Part shown: positions 31,946-42,385 of the stretch, piece after piece
Numbering within the stretch: the first letter of the stretch is position 1
Layout of the letters: each line of letters opens with the position of its first letter
DNA from: Plasmodium malariae
Taxonomy: Eukaryota > Apicomplexa > Aconoidasida > Haemosporida > Plasmodiidae
DNA: 64,000 nt
Direction of reading: 5' to 3'
Assembly: GCF_900090045.1 (NCBI RefSeq)
Contig: NC_041777.1
Coordinates: 923,501 to 987,500, forward strand
Translations under genes and position numbers: made by a program
Notes under the pieces: generated by a model
Seen by the model: only the letters and a program-made list of their open reading frames with translations
The model's database searches: none
Told to the model about the DNA's origin: nothing

Positions 31946-33865
31946 ATGAAGGGTATACATTCATATTGTTCTCTTTTGTGCTTTTCTTTTTTGTTCTTAA
32001 CATATGGATCAAACTTAGGGACGACTCACGTTGCCCATGTTGCTATTACACGGATAAGAGATGAGGAGGGGAAAAATAAAAATGAAAAGGAAGAAATTAC
32101 AAAAGGACAATATTCATATATAGAGGAAGGAACGAAGAGGGACGAACAAGTGGGACATAGTGCCAAGGAAACTGATAAACATAATGATGAACAGAGTGAT
32201 GAACTAAGCGATGATAAGACGGATATTCAAAGAACCGAAAAAGAAAACGTGGACAGTAGTGAGCACAGCGGCGATGACGGGATGGATGAATATTTCAATG
32301 TCGACGTGGAGGAACTAAGTCTGTTTCCGGACCCGAACGAGTTGTACGACTTTTTAATGGAGGAGAAAAAGGAGGAAAATGGTAAAAGTAGTAGAAGTAC
32401 AAGTACCGACAGTCGCGATAGCAGTGGTAATGGTAGTAGCAGCGGCAGTAGTAGAAGTTTACCGAGAAACAAAACGCTTGAAAACTTAAAGGGTGCTATA
32501 AAAAGTGGAAACCTGACGAGGGAGCATTTCCTGCAATTGTACAAGTCGGCGCTAAGCCATTTCGACGTAGATGGCTATACCTTTTTAATGCAAAAGATAA
32601 TGCATAAGGAGTATAACGAAAGATTTGCTCAAAAAGTTAAGAGGTTGAATGAATCTAATCCTCATTGTGATAAGGTGGAAAAACATGATGAAAGGAAAGC
32701 AAAACAAAAAAGAAAAAGAAGAGCACCAAACGAAATGGGTGGAAATAATATAGATTACCCTGGAGGACCTGTGAGATCAACTTATGGAAATAATTTAAGC
32801 AAATGGATGAAAGATTCTTTAGAAAACATTGAAAGTCCTGAGTCTATAAAAGAACCAGGTTTAGCTAATATGTTAATACAAAGTTTGACTATGGTTAAGG
32901 GTCTTATTCAATCAGTAGCAAGCTCAGTTGTAGATATTGTACCTCCATTAATACCTCCACCTATATGGATAAATAGACCACTTCCATGTTTACCAATGGT
33001 AACAGGAAAAAATTGTTTAGGTTCTATACTATACCCAATAACAGCTGCAGAATTTGTTACAGCAGATATAACAGATAGTATTATGAATGGTGTTATATCA
33101 AGCTTTCCAGCAAAATATGCATCTAAAGTGGGTAAAACATCTGATACACTATACCGTATATGTGCTATGGCATATTTAGGTATGTACTGTGCATCTATAT
33201 TTCCTATATGTTGGTTACCAGTAGGATTACGAGTTTCTGAGACTATGTCTCTTTGTTTCCCTCAATGTTTAGCTACTCTTATAGCATGTCCAGGATTCTG
33301 GATTGACGATATTGAAGGACCATGTAGTAATACATCTGTACCTCCATTTTGTTCTTTTTCAATTTTTGTTAATCAGAAAATTGTTCCTCCACAATTAACT
33401 TCTTATGATGATTCTCATAATTATCCTTCTACATGTCCATCCAAAGATGATGAATATGATATACCAGATGAGTTATATGAACATGAAAAGGAAACTAATG
33501 ATATGTTCTTAAAAGAAAAAAAGGCCTATTCAAAATTATCCATATTACCTATCATATATCCAAACCTAGTCCCAAATTTGTATAACAACAAAACGAAGAT
33601 ACATGAAATGGAAACATGCAAATGCATGGACATAATTCATTTATGTAAGAAGCACTTTGCTATACCTGTTATAAGAAATGGCAATTCTGTTTTTAATTCC
33701 ACACATGAGGAGCCTGTTAAATTGTCTTCTATGCAAAACAAGTGTTGCAAAAAATGCAAGCCCATTTGGAAAATTCTGTTTCCCACTGAGAAAAAAGTCG
33801 ACTTAAGGGGCTCTCCTGTGTATCCTCGACGTGCCAAGTTACTATCCGGTATTGTGCAGCGCTGA
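31946..33865 (+). CDS. Secreted protein with a Frizzled-type ten-cysteine domain
   Basis: Single-exon 639-residue protein. Residues 1-21 (MKGIHSYCSLLCFSFLFLTY) form a signal peptide. Residues 30-255 are acidic and low complexity, ending in a strongly basic KQKRKRRAPN (about 253-262) that resembles a processing site. From about 262 the sequence is non-repetitive. Residues 348-469 contain exactly ten Cys: 348, 357, 406, 415, 422, 437, 441, 448, 460 and 469. The spacings C-x8-C-x6-C (406-415-422) and C-x3-C-x6-C (437-441-448) equal those of Frizzled cysteine-rich domains, and CASIFPIC sits where Frizzled proteins have C-S-M-Y-x-P-I-C. A further Cys-rich tail (497, 558, 560, 567, 600, 601, 604) follows. 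No transmembrane segment or GPI signal is visible at the end, so it is probably soluble or held by a partner. Function unknown; a role at the parasite surface or in secretory organelles is inference. Confidence 0.8.
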   Translation: MKGIHSYCSLLCFSFLFLTYGSNLGTTHVAHVAITRIRDEEGKNKNEKEEITKGQYSYIEEGTKRDEQVGHSAKETDKHNDEQSDELSDDKTDIQRTEKENVDSSEHSGDDGMDEYFNVDVEELSLFPDPNELYDFLMEEKKEENGKSSRSTSTDSRDSSGNGSSSGSSRSLPRNKTLENLKGAIKSGNLTREHFLQLYKSALSHFDVDGYTFLMQKIMHKEYNERFAQKVKRLNESNPHCDKVEKHDERKAKQKRKRRAPNEMGGNNIDYPGGPVRSTYGNNLSKWMKDSLENIESPESIKEPGLANMLIQSLTMVKGLIQSVASSVVDIVPPLIPPPIWINRPLPCLPMVTGKNCLGSILYPITAAEFVTADITDSIMNGVISSFPAKYASKVGKTSDTLYRICAMAYLGMYCASIFPICWLPVGLRVSETMSLCFPQCLATLIACPGFWIDDIEGPCSNTSVPPFCSFSIFVNQKIVPPQLTSYDDSHNYPSTCPSKDDEYDIPDELYEHEKETNDMFLKEKKAYSKLSILPIIYPNLVPNLYNNKTKIHEMETCKCMDIIHLCKKHFAIPVIRNGNSVFNSTHEEPVKLSSMQNKCCKKCKPIWKILFPTEKKVDLRGSPVYPRRAKLLSGIVQR

Positions 33866-34398
33866 GCGTGGGGGCGATCCCTTACACGCAGGATAGGCGT
33901 TCCTGATTTTGAAAATTTTGTGTTAATTTTGTGCTAACCTTTGCACTATCCTTTTTGACTTCTTTTTTCACTTCTTGGCATATTCTTTCATTTTTTTTTT
34001 TTTCATTTCGTCGACAAAATTTTCAAGCCCTTTGTTCATTTTTTCGCTGCTTTTTTGTTCATTTTTTCGCTACTTTTTTGTTCATTTTTTCGCTTCTTTT
34101 TTGTTGGACCTGTTTAAAATATTCTGTCGTTTCGCCTTAACAAGTCATAATTTTTAAAAAATGGAGCAAGCGAAAATGGAAAAATTGTAAATTAGGACAA
34201 AAAAAAAGGAAAATACAATATGCAATATGGAAAAATGAAAAATGCAGCATAGCAAAACGAAAAATAAAATATGGCAAAACGAAAAATGCAATATGAAAGA
34301 ATGACAAAATTGCAAAGTTTTGCGTGCACGAAGAAGGGGCGTACTGCGCGTAAAAGGTGTTGTATTCCCCTTATTTCTGAAAAGAATTAGAAAAAAGA

Positions 34399-34436
<38 letters not shown>

Positions 34437-34794
34437 CATTCATACATTGCATATATATGTATGTATGTATACTTATATGTATGTCACACTGACAAGGTTA
34501 TTCTTTCAAATAAGAAATAGAAAAAGAAGTTTGGAAGAAAGAAGGGGAATAATTAAACCGATTTTTTCCTTTCACTTTGCAATATTGCGGCGTTGCAATT
34601 TGTTCTCTTTTTTTTTTTTTTTTTTTTTCTTTTTTTTTTTTTTCTTTTTTTTACGTTTTTATATTTTTTTTCTTTTTTCTACTCTTTATGCTACGCTCCC
34701 TCTTTTTCTTTTTTTTTTTTTTTGTTGGAAAGACAAATTAAAGATGGCGAAAATAAAAAATATGACTGTGTTAATATACACAGTTATCACATAC

Positions 34795-34825
<31 letters not shown>

Positions 34826-34949
34826 ACTTACCATGTTACATTGAGTGGAAAACAAAATTTTAAAACGAACAAGTAATTTAAATGAAAAGGGGAAAAAAAG
34901 CCAAGGGGACAGAATAGATGTTAAAAAAGATAATCTGTATTTCTATTAT
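33866..34949. other. Intergenic region between convergent genes
   Basis: 3' flanks of the Frizzled-like gene and the 14-exon gene. A short TTCATTTTTTCGCT repeat at about 34035-34100, A-run at 34400-34435, T-rich at 34600-34730 and A-run at 34795-34822. No gene seen. Confidence 0.6.
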
Positions 34950-37646
34950 TTAAAATAAAAATATTGAATTTTCACTTGTAGCTCCAAGATAGCCTATTCT
35001 TTTTCCTGACCTATAAGGTGAGGGCTCTTGTTCATCTGAGCATAAAAAGGGGGAAAACGAAAAGGCGAGGGGGATGTTGTTACATTTCCGGAAAAGGGGC
35101 AGCATACGTTTAGAAGGGTGGAAGTGTGGAAGTGTGGAAGTGTGAAGTGTGAAGTGTGAAGTGTGAAGTGTGAAGTGTGAAGTGTGAAGTGTGAAGTGTG
35201 AAGTGTGAAGTGTGGAAGTGTGAAGTGTGGAAGTGTGGAAGTGTGGAAGTGTGGAAGTGTGGAAGTGTGAAGTGTGGAAGTGTGAAGTGTGGAAGTGTGG
35301 AAGTGTGGAAGTGTGGAAGTATGAAGTGTGAAGTGTGGAAGTATGTGCATATGAAAATATGTTTGTATATATGTACTTATGCATGCACATATGTAGTTGC
35401 GTAAGAGGAGAGCTCCTCCTGTTTGTTGTTTCTCATATTATAGGAAAAGTAGTACAATTAAAGGAAACGGAGCATATCTTATTTCTGCATGTTGGGTTTA
35501 TGTACAATGACTTTCTTCCACATTCTACAAGGGGCGTCAAGTGGGCCTTCAAAGAAAAAAAAAAAAAAAAAAGACAATAATTATAGCTGTAGCTGTAGTG
35601 GTAGCGGCAGTATGCATAACAAGTGCATACAAAGCAGTTCCACTCGCGCGGTATTACGCTTGTGTGGTTATATAGTTATAACATTCAAATTTCCCGGATG
35701 AGGAATTGGGGTGGTCCTTATTCTACTTCCTTCGCAATCCTTTGGAACGCAGTTCATCTTTGCAGAAAGGGAAAAGAAAAGAAGAGAAAAATGAAAAAAA
35801 TGAAATCAATGAAAAAAATGAAAACAATGAAAAAAATGAAGAAAATGAAAACAGTGAAAAAAATGAAGAAAATGAAAACAATGAAAAAAATGAAGAAAAT
35901 GAAAACAGTGAAAAAAATGAAGAAAATGAAAACAATGAAAAAAATGAAGAAAATGAAAACAATGAAAAAGGTATACTTGTCATCGATGAGAGTACCACAG
36001 TTAAGTGGCGAGACAGGCGTTGGAAGTAGGAAGTAGAGAAATAACAAAAGGAGGCAAAAAAAAAAAAAAAAAAAAAAAAAGTATTCATACCTCTAACTTG
36101 GACTCGTGCACGCGAATTAGCTTTCTGCTCGAGTTTGGAATAAAAATATTCTCCTTAGGACATAATGATTTCTTTAAAACAAAAAAATAAAAATTATGCC
36201 GAATAAAAATTGAACCGATAATTTTAGTATTTTCTTTTTTTTTTATATACATTACTATTCATGCTCATATTACGATTAGCATGTACGAACCTCCAACTGT
36301 GTAGCATAATTATTTTTATTTTTTTTCGGAATAATTGAATCTTCGCTTATGTTAGGAATCAAACAAGTCTGCAAAAATGGGGGAAAAAACAAAATAAAAC
36401 AAAATAAAATAGGTGGTGTATGAATGTGTGTGTATGTGTGTGTGTATGTTTGTGTGTATGTGTGTGTGTATGTGTGTGTGTATGTGTATGTGTGTGTGTA
36501 TGTGTATGTGTACGTGTACGTGTACGTGTATGTGTACGTGTGCACATACGCGTGTATATCCGTTTATAATACCCTTGGATATGGTAGCAAAGGTGTCTAC
36601 TTGCACATTCGTAAACTTATTTCCTCATTTTTGTGTACTTTTTTGCGTATTTTTTGTGTATTTTTTGTGTATTTTTTGTGTATTTTTTGTATTTTTTTTT
36701 TTTTTTTTTCTTTCATTTGAATCTCTTCTTACCGATAAGTTGTCTACATGTCTATACATTTTTTTGGGTGGGGGCAGGGAATATCTCAAGACGTCCACGC
36801 CCCACTTACATGGATTTTTTTCTAAACTATAGCTGCTGATCTTTTTGGAGCTAATCGAGGGGGAAGGGTAAGAAGTGTCGATATGATAGGACATATAATA
36901 ATGGGAAGGGGAGCAGTAAAACGTGGAGCAATCGGAAGAGTAGTAGCAAAACGTGGAGCAATCGGAAGAGTAGTGGCAAAACGTGGAGCAATCGGAAGAG
37001 TAGTGGCAAAACGTGGAGCAATCGGAAGAGTAGTAGCAAAACATGGAATAATCGGAAAAGTAACGGCACAATGGAGAAACGCTTTTAAAACATTCATAAA
37101 AAGTTTAGTCCTATAAATTTTCATATTTGTCTCTTCTTTCTTTGTAAACCTTTTTCTTTCGATTTTGTCATTGCTAAAAAGGGGGATAGAAAAAAAAGTA
37201 AAATGAAACTACTACACTTTAATATTAATGTTTTAACGAAAAGGAAATAATACGTTTTTTTCATTACGATTTATTTATTTATTTTTATTTTTATTTATTT
37301 ATTTATTTTTTTTTTTTTGGCACGTCTTTATCTAACGTATCCTTGGAAAATATATAGAAACTTCTAACATCAGTGTTAATTCTCTTTCCGTGTTTTATGG
37401 TTGAAGTATTGGAAAGGTTATCATGAAATATTCCTTTTATTTCTAAGGAGGAAGATTTATCAAAAATTCGTTTTTTCATAATTCTATGAGAATTAGATTT
37501 TTTTTCCTCTCCCTTATCTGCAAATATTATTTGTGTAAGAAAAAAAAAAGAAAAAAAGAAGAAAAATGGCAAAGTTAATCTGCAAATTAGTATGTCGTGT
37601 GTATCAACATAACTGGGATCACGCGAATGAAATGGTAGGAAAAGGG

Positions 37647-37688
<42 letters not shown>

Positions 37689-38395
37689 AGAAATGTTATA
37701 AACGTAAAAAATGCGTATTTCTCCATATGGTCATATGTTTACCACTCCATTCATTTTGAGTTCCGTCAAACACAGAGGTTTTATTTCTATGATTAATATT
37801 TCTTATGCAGCTTTTAAATTCTACTTCCCCTGTCTCCTCGAAATGTAACTTAAAATGGTAAATAATGAAATTGGTGAGAGTACGGGGGAGGGGGGGTGGT
37901 AAAATATGGTGAGGGAAAGAATATGATGGAAGGGGGTATACAGGGGAAGTGAGCAAGGGCGTGAAGAAGCAGATGAACAAAGGGATGGGCATAGAAGAGA
38001 ACTATTTTAGTTTTCTTTTTTCTAAATTTTACTTTACAAAAGGTAGACTTATTCGAGTGTGTTGGCTTTCCGGCAGGTATACTAGACAAAAGAAAAAAGG
38101 TGGGTAATAGATAAGCCATATGCATTGATGGACAGTATGAGCATTACCTCCACCGCTTCTAATAATATTAATGTTGCAGTAGATATTACCACTTCTGTTA
38201 CTACTAATAATAGTAATCATTGGTGTAATACGCAGGAATGTTGAGCCCATGTATACATACATATTCACATATGTCCACATGCATATGTCTATGCACACGT
38301 ATTCTCACTGCAGACACTTTTACATGCAAATAAAATTACTCGTTCAACTTGTTTTCTAAAGGTTTTTGAAGGTGGCGGATACTTGAGTAATTCAT
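34950..38395 (-). CDS. 14-exon gene of unknown function (rebuilt)
   Basis: Rebuilt by following coding-like minus-strand segments with GT..AG borders and keeping phase. Exons: 38395-38340, 38203-38148, 38081-38038, 37848-37743, 37517-37337, 37173-37150, 36850-36810, 36743-36733, 36596-36573, 36368-36291, 36171-36091, 35757-35683, 35546-35456, 35035-34950. Total 954 nt, 317 residues, one frame without a stop. It starts MNYSSIRHLQKPLENKLN and ends with a SGKRIGYLGATSENSIFLF tail. There is no signal peptide, membrane segment or domain that I recognise; the last quarter is rich in Cys, Pro and Gly. Several exons are tiny (11 and 24 nt). Weaker points are four donors that begin GTT (after exons 5, 6, 10 and 12) and the 11-nt exon. 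Alternatively exon 5 may run to the stop at 37303, giving two genes. Five of the introns carry their own tandem repeat. Confidence 0.6.
35110..35345. repeat. 7/8-bp array (GTGTGAA / GTGTGGAA) in the last intron of the 14-exon gene
   Basis: About 30 units of GAAGTGT and GGAAGTGT arranged in mixed order, lying entirely between exons 13 and 14. Confidence 0.85.
35788..35970. repeat. 30-bp A-rich array in an intron of the 14-exon gene
   Basis: Units of about 30 bp built from AATGAAAAAAATGAAGAAAA with TGAAAACA, between exons 11 and 12. It leaves all plus-strand frames open. Confidence 0.8.
36420..36545. repeat. TGTGTA microsatellite in an intron of the 14-exon gene
   Basis: TGTGTGTATG-type repeat turning to TACGTG at its end, located between exons 9 and 10. 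Confidence 0.8.
36905..37070. repeat. 30-bp array in an intron of the 14-exon gene
   Basis: Five 30-bp copies containing GTGGAGCAATCGGAAGAGTA, located between exons 6 and 7. The GC content is clearly higher than in the surrounding introns. Confidence 0.85.
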
Positions 38396-39525
38396 TTTCG
38401 ATGTATAAATATGAAATTTAAAATATAAAAAAAAAAAAAAGCAAGCTGAAAAAAAGTTGATCGTTCAAAGAGAGAAAGATATTGCTTAGGGAAAACAAAA
38501 AAATAAGAAAAAAAAAAAAAAAAAAAAAAATTAATTCAATATAGTTCAATTCAGTTCAATTCAGTTCAATTCAGTTCAATTCAGTTCAATTCAGTTCAAT
38601 TCAATTTAGTTCAATCCATTTCAGCTCATTCCAGCTCATTTCAGTTCAATCCAATTTATTTACAATACTTTTGGTTGCTCTTCCCATGTTGTTATTTCGC
38701 TTTACTCTTGTAAAGGTTATTCTTGTTACTATTCTTTTTTGAGACAAGTTATTCTTAATAAAACTAATTAAAATAAATATTTAAAAAAAAAAAAAAAAAA
38801 AAAAGAACAACTATATGTATACGTGCAAGTATATATATAAGATGAAGAAGACGAAACGGAATAAGAATTCGTGCATTTGTATGCAAAGGTATCACGAGCA
38901 TACAGTGTATTATCCTTTATTAGGGAATAAAAAAAAAAAAAAAAAAAAATATACGTGCATTTGCGCATGTATTTTCTTTTATTTCAAATATGTATGCACA
39001 CATATATATATATATATATACGTATATATATATATGCACATTTCACTGCTTCCGTGGGGGAAAAAAAAAAAAAAATGTAGACTTGATAAGGGATAACCTT
39101 GCAGCAATTTTTGTTCTCTTAAAAAGCGAACAAGTAAACGAACAAATAAAGAAAGTTTACTTGGAAGGGATAAAAATTAAGCTGCTGAAATTTTGCACGT
39201 ATATTTTCTCACAGCTTTGTTTAAGGTTTCTTATTTATTTAAAGATGGTAAGGAAATGCATTTTTAAAAATAATTTTTGCCATTATTATTCTGGTATACA
39301 GTTTTTTAAATTATTTTTCATTACGTAACATTAAGTGCTTGTGTGTTTTGCGTCTTTCGTATACTTCTCGTATTTTGTATATTTCCTTAATTTCCCACTA
39401 GAAAAAAAAAAAAAAAAAAAAAAAGAAAAACCTTCTTTTTTTTTTCTTTTTTTTCCTTTTCTCTATTCCCTTTTCCCTTTATGCGACTACAACGCTGAGT
39501 AGTGTCTTTCTCCTTTTTCGAGTTA
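38396..39525. other. Region between the 14-exon gene and Thg1
   Basis: 5' flank of the 14-exon gene. A 10-bp array ATTCAGTTCA at 38541-38605, A-runs near 38510-38530, 38780-38803, 38930-38948 and 39402-39424, and a (TA)n at about 39003-39035. A plus-strand frame at about 39078-39328 has a helical-looking stretch but no clear start; not called. Confidence 0.55.
38541..38605. repeat. 10-bp tandem array (ATTCAGTTCA)
   Basis: Six near-perfect 10-bp units followed by decayed copies to about 38655. Confidence 0.85.
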
Positions 39526-40545
39526 TCACTTCCCTTCCACCTCCACCCCTCCTGTGGCCTTCTTTTTAAAAATAAAATCGTACTTTCCCCAAAATTTTTC
39601 GCTAACTAAATTTTCATGTGAAATGATAAACTTGTTTAAGGTGTTAATTTTTTGTTGTTCACTCGACGTTGCAATAGAAACCTCAGCATTGATAATATCA
39701 TCATCCTTACTAATAGTACATAAATTATAATCATCGATTAGTTTTTCATGAGTATTTTTGTCCAATTTATTTTCATTAGTATTTTTAAGAGGACCTAAGT
39801 GAACAGTGGCATTACTAATAATGACTGAATTATGGTCATATATAGTGGTACTACAGCTACTAGTGGTACATTTCATATTTACTTTTTTTTTAAAATTTTT
39901 ATTTCTAATTATTATTGTTCCTCTTCTAAATATATCTGGGATGTTGTTATAATTAATATGAAATTTTGAGAAGAGCAATTCGTTTTTATCCTTAGTTTGT
40001 GTTGTTAACAAAAATTTATATGCTTGTTCATGTGTGTAATTACTTTTTAATACTAAATTCCAAAAGCATTCATTATACTGTGTATTAATATGACAGTCTA
40101 CTTGCCTCCATGAAAAATAATCCTTTATTTCCTTTTCAGATGGATATATAATTATTCTTGCATCAAAACATGGCGGATAAACTAATTCTTTGTTGAAAAA
40201 ATAAATTTTCCATCTATACATAAAATAAGATGTAAAATAAGATACAACACTAGTTAATATTTTGTCATACCTTCTATTCCATAATTTCGCATTTTTTCTA
40301 AATAAAAAGCTAAACTCGTCGGAGTGCCCATAACACATATCTATTTCATCAAACTTTTTTATAACGCCAATTGCACATTCATTCATTAAATTAAGCCCTC
40401 GTATATCATTTGGCTTTTTATATTCATGTACTTTTATAAATTTTTTAAAATCACATCCATCTATTCTTATAATGAAGTAACAGTTGAGCATAATTTTTTT
40501 CTCTTCTTCGTATAATTTTACATAAGCAAATTTGCTGTTAGCCAT
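39526..40545 (-). CDS. THG1: tRNA-His guanylyltransferase (Thg1)
   Basis: Single-exon 339-residue protein matching Thg1 for the first 215 residues. Thg1 adds the essential extra G to the 5' end of tRNA-His by 3'-5' nucleotide addition using a polymerase-like palm. Seen: MANSKFAYVK start (family MANSKFEYV); RIDGCDFKKF with the first metal Asp; KPNDIRGLNLM; CYGHSDEFSFLF with the second metal Asp and Ser-Asp-Glu motif; YPPCFDARIIIYPS; SWRQVDCHINTQYNECFW (HINxxYN motif); FHINYNNIPDIFRRGTIII. The C-terminal part beyond about 225 is a parasite-specific Asn/Ser/Thr-rich insert, ending with a short family-like SEKFWGKYDFI. All catalytic motifs look intact. Confidence 0.96.
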   Translation of the reverse strand: MANSKFAYVKLYEEEKKIMLNCYFIIRIDGCDFKKFIKVHEYKKPNDIRGLNLMNECAIGVIKKFDEIDMCYGHSDEFSFLFRKNAKLWNRRYDKILTSVVSYFTSYFMYRWKIYFFNKELVYPPCFDARIIIYPSEKEIKDYFSWRQVDCHINTQYNECFWNLVLKSNYTHEQAYKFLLTTQTKDKNELLFSKFHINYNNIPDIFRRGTIIIRNKNFKKKVNMKCTTSSCSTTIYDHNSVIISNATVHLGPLKNTNENKLDKNTHEKLIDDYNLCTISKDDDIINAEVSIATSSEQQKINTLNKFIISHENLVSEKFWGKYDFIFKKKATGGVEVEGK

Positions 40546-41409
40546 GAGAATTTAGCGGCAAGTGGAGAGAGAAGAATAAGGGAAGCGACAAAATTATGCA
40601 CAAACCAGGAACAATTTAGCTGCTCTTGTTTTGGTCATTTGCTCTGCTCATGTAGCTCTATGATTAAAATTGCCTTAAAATATGTTAGGACAAATACCAA
40701 TACTAATAAGAAGGTTAATGTTATAAAACGACTCGACATATGACATACTACTGTACACTGCGCATAAGATCAGTGTGCATTTTTTTAGGGCTCAGTAGAA
40801 TTCATTTAAAAAAAAAAATAAAAAAATAAAAAAATAAAAAAATAAAAATAAAAAATAATTTAATTATATAAAATTAAAAAAAATTAAAAAAGAAAATCAC
40901 CCTTGCCACATGCACAATTCACTTTTTTTTTATGAACAGGCAAGAATTTTTTTTCATGTGATAGACCATATGGGGCGTGCTTCAAAACTGGAGGAAAATA
41001 ATGTAGATCATTCGCTTTCTTTTCTGACAAGCTTATATGCGTATGTGCGTATATGTATTTTCGCGATAACCTGTACGAGTCAGGTGTTTTAAAAAATGTA
41101 CACATCCAAAACTGGTAGAGTGTTGCGGGTATGTATTAACCTTTACATGTAGCATACAAATTAAAATTATTATTTTTTAATTGCATTTTAAAAAGTAAAA
41201 ACCTTGTAGCCCCTAATATTTTTAATTATATATCTTTATATATGCAGTTGTAAGTATAAGAAGTACTGACGAACATTGAACTATGTAAGTTGGTAAACAA
41301 AACAAAATGGCACACGACCAACAACAAACAACGTATTTTCTATACTCTGAATTCCATGCGCAAAATATGCGTGAACAGTGGCAATATATCTGTTAAATGG
41401 GCTTAATAT

Positions 41410-41625
41410 TTATATATATTTATTTATATATTTACATATTTATTATTTATCTGTTTATTTATTATTTATCTGTTTATTTATTTATTATTTATCTGTATAT
41501 TTATCTATTATTTATCTGTATATTTATCTATTATTTATCTGTATATTTATTTATTATTTATCTGTATATTTATTTATTATTTATCTGTATATTTATTTAT
41601 TATTTATCTGTATATTTATTTTTTA
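41410..41625. repeat. TTTATTATTTATCTGTATA array
   Basis: Roughly 20-22-bp units of TATTTATTATTTATCTG(T/A)(T/A) that leave several plus-strand frames open. Confidence 0.8.
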
Positions 41626-41827
41626 AAAGGGCAATGTAATGGCCAAATGTGCTCTTAAGCACGTAAGAGTAAGAAGAATTATAAATAAATAGCTAACAAT
41701 ATAAATCATTTTTATTTGTAGAAAAAAAGAAAAAATGACAAAGGAATCTCGGCAGATTTAGTTGTAGTTGAGAATAAAAAATATAAAAATAAAAAGAGTG
41801 AAAAAAAGTAAAGCAAAGTTGAACAAA

Positions 41828-41985
41828 GTAAAACAATGTAAAACAGAGTAAAACAAAGTAGAACAACAAAACAAAGTAGAACAACAAAACAAAGTAGAAC
41901 AACAAAACAAAGTAGAACAACAAAACAAAGTAGAACAACAAAACAAAGTAGAACAACAAAACAGAGTAAAACAAAGCAAAGTAAA
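41828..41985. repeat. 18-bp array (GTAGAACAACAAAACAAA)
   Basis: Six perfect or near-perfect 18-bp copies flanked by decayed GTAAAACA units. Confidence 0.85.
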
Positions 41986-42224
41986 ACTAAATAAATCTAA
42001 GCTACATAAATTCAAACAAAACAGAGAATAGCGCAGAACAGCAATACGAAGAAACAATTTTAAGAAGGGGTGTACCCACAAAAAAGCTTTCAATAAAGAA
42101 AATTAAGACAGTGCATGATAACTAAAGCGAGCACATCCTTAAAAAAAAAATTCATATTTAAGCATATGATACAGCCTCCCTCCCCCAAGCATTTTTGTAA
42201 AAACTTATGAATATGTACATGCAC

Positions 42225-42385
42225 ATGTACTCCATTTTCTACTTCTACTCCATTTTCTACTTCTACTTCATTTTCTACTTCTACTTCATTTTCTACTTCT
42301 ACTTCATTTTCTACTTCTACTTCTTTTTCCACTTCTACTTCTTTTTCTACTTCTACTTCATTTTCAACTTCTACTTCAACTTGAA
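42225..42385. repeat. 18-bp array (TTTTCTACTTCTACTTCA)
   Basis: About nine 18-bp copies, pyrimidine-rich on the plus strand. Confidence 0.85.

Noticed and set aside
39078..39328. Helical-looking plus-strand frame upstream of Thg1
   Set aside because: No good start codon outside an A-run and no acceptor clearly used; low evidence.
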